From Solirubrobacterales bacterium (lineage in GTDB: Bacteria; Actinomycetota; Thermoleophilia; Solirubrobacterales; Solirubrobacteraceae): DNA of 23,194 nucleotides. Location of the stretch: NCBI GenBank assembly GCA_025964065.1, contig JAOPZO010000353.1, positions 1 to 23,194 of the forward strand, given 5' to 3'. The notes under the pieces are model-generated. The model searched no databases. It was not told where the DNA came from and saw nothing but the letters and a program-made list of their open reading frames with translations. This document shows, piece after piece, positions 22,239-23,194 of the stretch. How positions within the stretch are numbered: position 1 is the stretch's first letter; each line of letters starts with the position of its first letter. Both the position numbers and the translations under genes were made by a program.

Positions 22239-23194
22239 GCCGTCGCCGCCTTCAGCCGGTCGAGCTCGAGACCGGCGACCTTCTTGACGAGCGCCACCGT
22301 CGCGTCGCTGTCGTAGACGTCGTAGAGGTGCTGGCGGACGGTCGGCGGGGGCGTCGCGTTGGTGTTCTCGAACAGGGCCACGCGCATGGCGTGCGAGCTG
22401 CACGTCATGTCCCACACGAAGTTGAAGAACCGGTTCTTCTCGCGCGCCGAGACGCCGTGGCCGGGCAGGAACTCGTCGAGGCGGGCCGCGATGTCCTCGC
22501 GCTCGAAGTCGGCGGCCGTGAAGCGGCTGATGAGGCCCTGGCCGCTGAGGTCGCGCAGCGTTTGCATGACCTGCGGGTAGTGGACGATCGAGTGCAGACG
22601 CCCCGCGGTGATCAGCGCCGGGTCGGGCACGCACACGCCGCTCTCGGTCATCGTCGACTGGTCCTCGGCGGCGATGATGAACGCCTTCAGCGTGGCGGCG
22701 TAGGCCATCACGTCGGCCACCGCCGCGCGGACGGGCGGAATCCGCTCGGTGCCCAACACGTCGACGATCATCCGCGCGGTGGCGGCGAAGATCTCGGCCC
22801 GGCGCGCAAGCCGCGCGAGCACGTGCCACAGCGCAAGCGCTCCGACCTCGAGGTACAGCTTCAGCGTCTCGGCGTTGCCGAAGCTGAAGAGGTACTCGTC
22901 GGGCAGGAACACGTTGTCGAAGATCATGAACGTGTCCGGCTCCTCCCCGCGAGCGTTCAGCGGGTGGTCCTCCGGGTTCCAGTCGTGGGCGACCGTGGGC
23001 TCGCGCGAGACGAGCGTGATGCCCTCCTGGTTGATCGGGCAGCACGCCCAGATGATCGAATCCTCCGCGATCCCCGGGCTCAGCAGCGTGCCGATCGTCG
23101 TGATGTGGCTCTGCAGCGCCGCCGAGGCCACCGGCTTGGCCCCGTAGAGGACGACACCGCCGTCACGCCGCTCGACGACCCGCAGGCGGCCCGG
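22235..23194 (-). CDS. HpaB-family flavin-dependent monooxygenase/dehydratase, C-terminal 319 residues
   Basis: The gene enters from the right edge with its N-terminus missing. The visible part has HpaB-fold signatures: DGGVVLYGAKPVASAALQSH near the edge, DTFMIFDNVFLPDEYLFSFG (the FD-V-F-P substrate/flavin loop), a helical bundle from LWHVLARLARRAEIF onward, the block GLISRFTAADFEREDI, and the closing FFNFVWDMTCSSHAMRVALFENTNA. The family covers 4-hydroxyphenylacetate 3-monooxygenase and phenol hydroxylases, which use FADH2 from a separate reductase, and also 4-hydroxybutyryl-CoA dehydratase. The Cys and His ligands that would mark a dehydratase lie mostly in the missing part, so the two cannot be separated; I lean towards the monooxygenase. 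A GTG at 23129-23131 is not the start, because conserved sequence continues upstream. No reductase gene is visible. Confidence 0.85.
   Translation of the reverse strand, partial: PGRLRVVERRDGGVVLYGAKPVASAALQSHITTIGTLLSPGIAEDSIIWACCPINQEGITLVSREPTVAHDWNPEDHPLNARGEEPDTFMIFDNVFLPDEYLFSFGNAETLKLYLEVGALALWHVLARLARRAEIFAATARMIVDVLGTERIPPVRAAVADVMAYAATLKAFIIAAEDQSTMTESGVCVPDPALITAGRLHSIVHYPQVMQTLRDLSGQGLISRFTAADFEREDIAARLDEFLPGHGVSAREKNRFFNFVWDMTCSSHAMRVALFENTNATPPPTVRQHLYDVYDSDATVALVKKVAGLELDRLKAATA

Noticed and set aside
11423..23194. The catabolic region as a recently acquired genomic island
   Set aside because: No integrase, tRNA attachment site, insertion sequence or flanking direct repeats are visible, and codon choice remains strongly G/C-ending. 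I cannot measure composition precisely here.
1..23194. tRNA, rRNA, riboswitch or CRISPR features
   Set aside because: No cloverleaf-like gene, regularly spaced direct repeats or known riboswitch core was recognised by eye on either strand. A covariance-model scan would be decisive.

Overview
The window looks like chromosomal DNA from a very GC-rich actinobacterium. The gene families (FadE-type acyl-CoA dehydrogenase pair, GH15 glucosidase, ACSF2-type CoA ligase, RbsABC-type importers) and the near-exclusive G/C third codon positions suggest class Thermoleophilia (Solirubrobacterales) or a relative. The placement is an inference from gene style; no marker gene is present. I see no rRNA, tRNA, CRISPR array, transposase or integrase.

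Left part (1-11.1 kb): short transcription units that change strand often. In order: the C-terminal end of an alpha/beta hydrolase (+); a spheroidene-monooxygenase (CrtA)-like protein (-) head to head with a divergent PlsY-like acyltransferase (+); a CrtQ/HpnB-like family-2 glycosyltransferase (-); two overlapping acyl-CoA dehydrogenase genes (+); a PlsC-type acyltransferase (-) divergent from a PrxQ/BCP peroxiredoxin (+); a GH15 glucosidase (+) converging on a secreted penicillin-acylase-family Ntn hydrolase (-). All four convergent gene ends carry a GC-rich inverted repeat without a U-tract. Two of them use a recurring family of intergenic palindromes that has run into the ends of the neighbouring proteins. 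The first three complete genes could form a carotenoid-tailoring group (oxidation, glycosylation, acylation).

Right part (11.4-23.2 kb): nine genes all on the minus strand, reading as an accessory catabolic region. Transcription comes from the right edge: a 5'-truncated HpaB-family flavin monooxygenase, an SnoaL/NTF2-like protein and an ACSF2-like acyl-CoA ligase, tightly overlapping. Next is a unit with a creatinase-like M24 protein and a CocE/NonD S15-family hydrolase. Last is a unit with an M20 amidohydrolase/peptidase and a complete ribose-type ABC importer (lipoprotein, double ATPase, permease). The M24 and M20 units each start at a near-identical promoter with a -35 of TTGACT, an 18-nt spacer, a small palindrome over the -10 and a GGTCC box at the predicted start. 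They are therefore probably co-controlled by one unidentified regulator not encoded here.

The likely logic of the right part is uptake of a small molecule, hydrolysis of amide or ester bonds by three unrelated hydrolases, CoA activation of a released acid and hydroxylation of an aromatic part. The substrate cannot be named from sequence. This co-regulated cluster is the best candidate for an undescribed system in the window.
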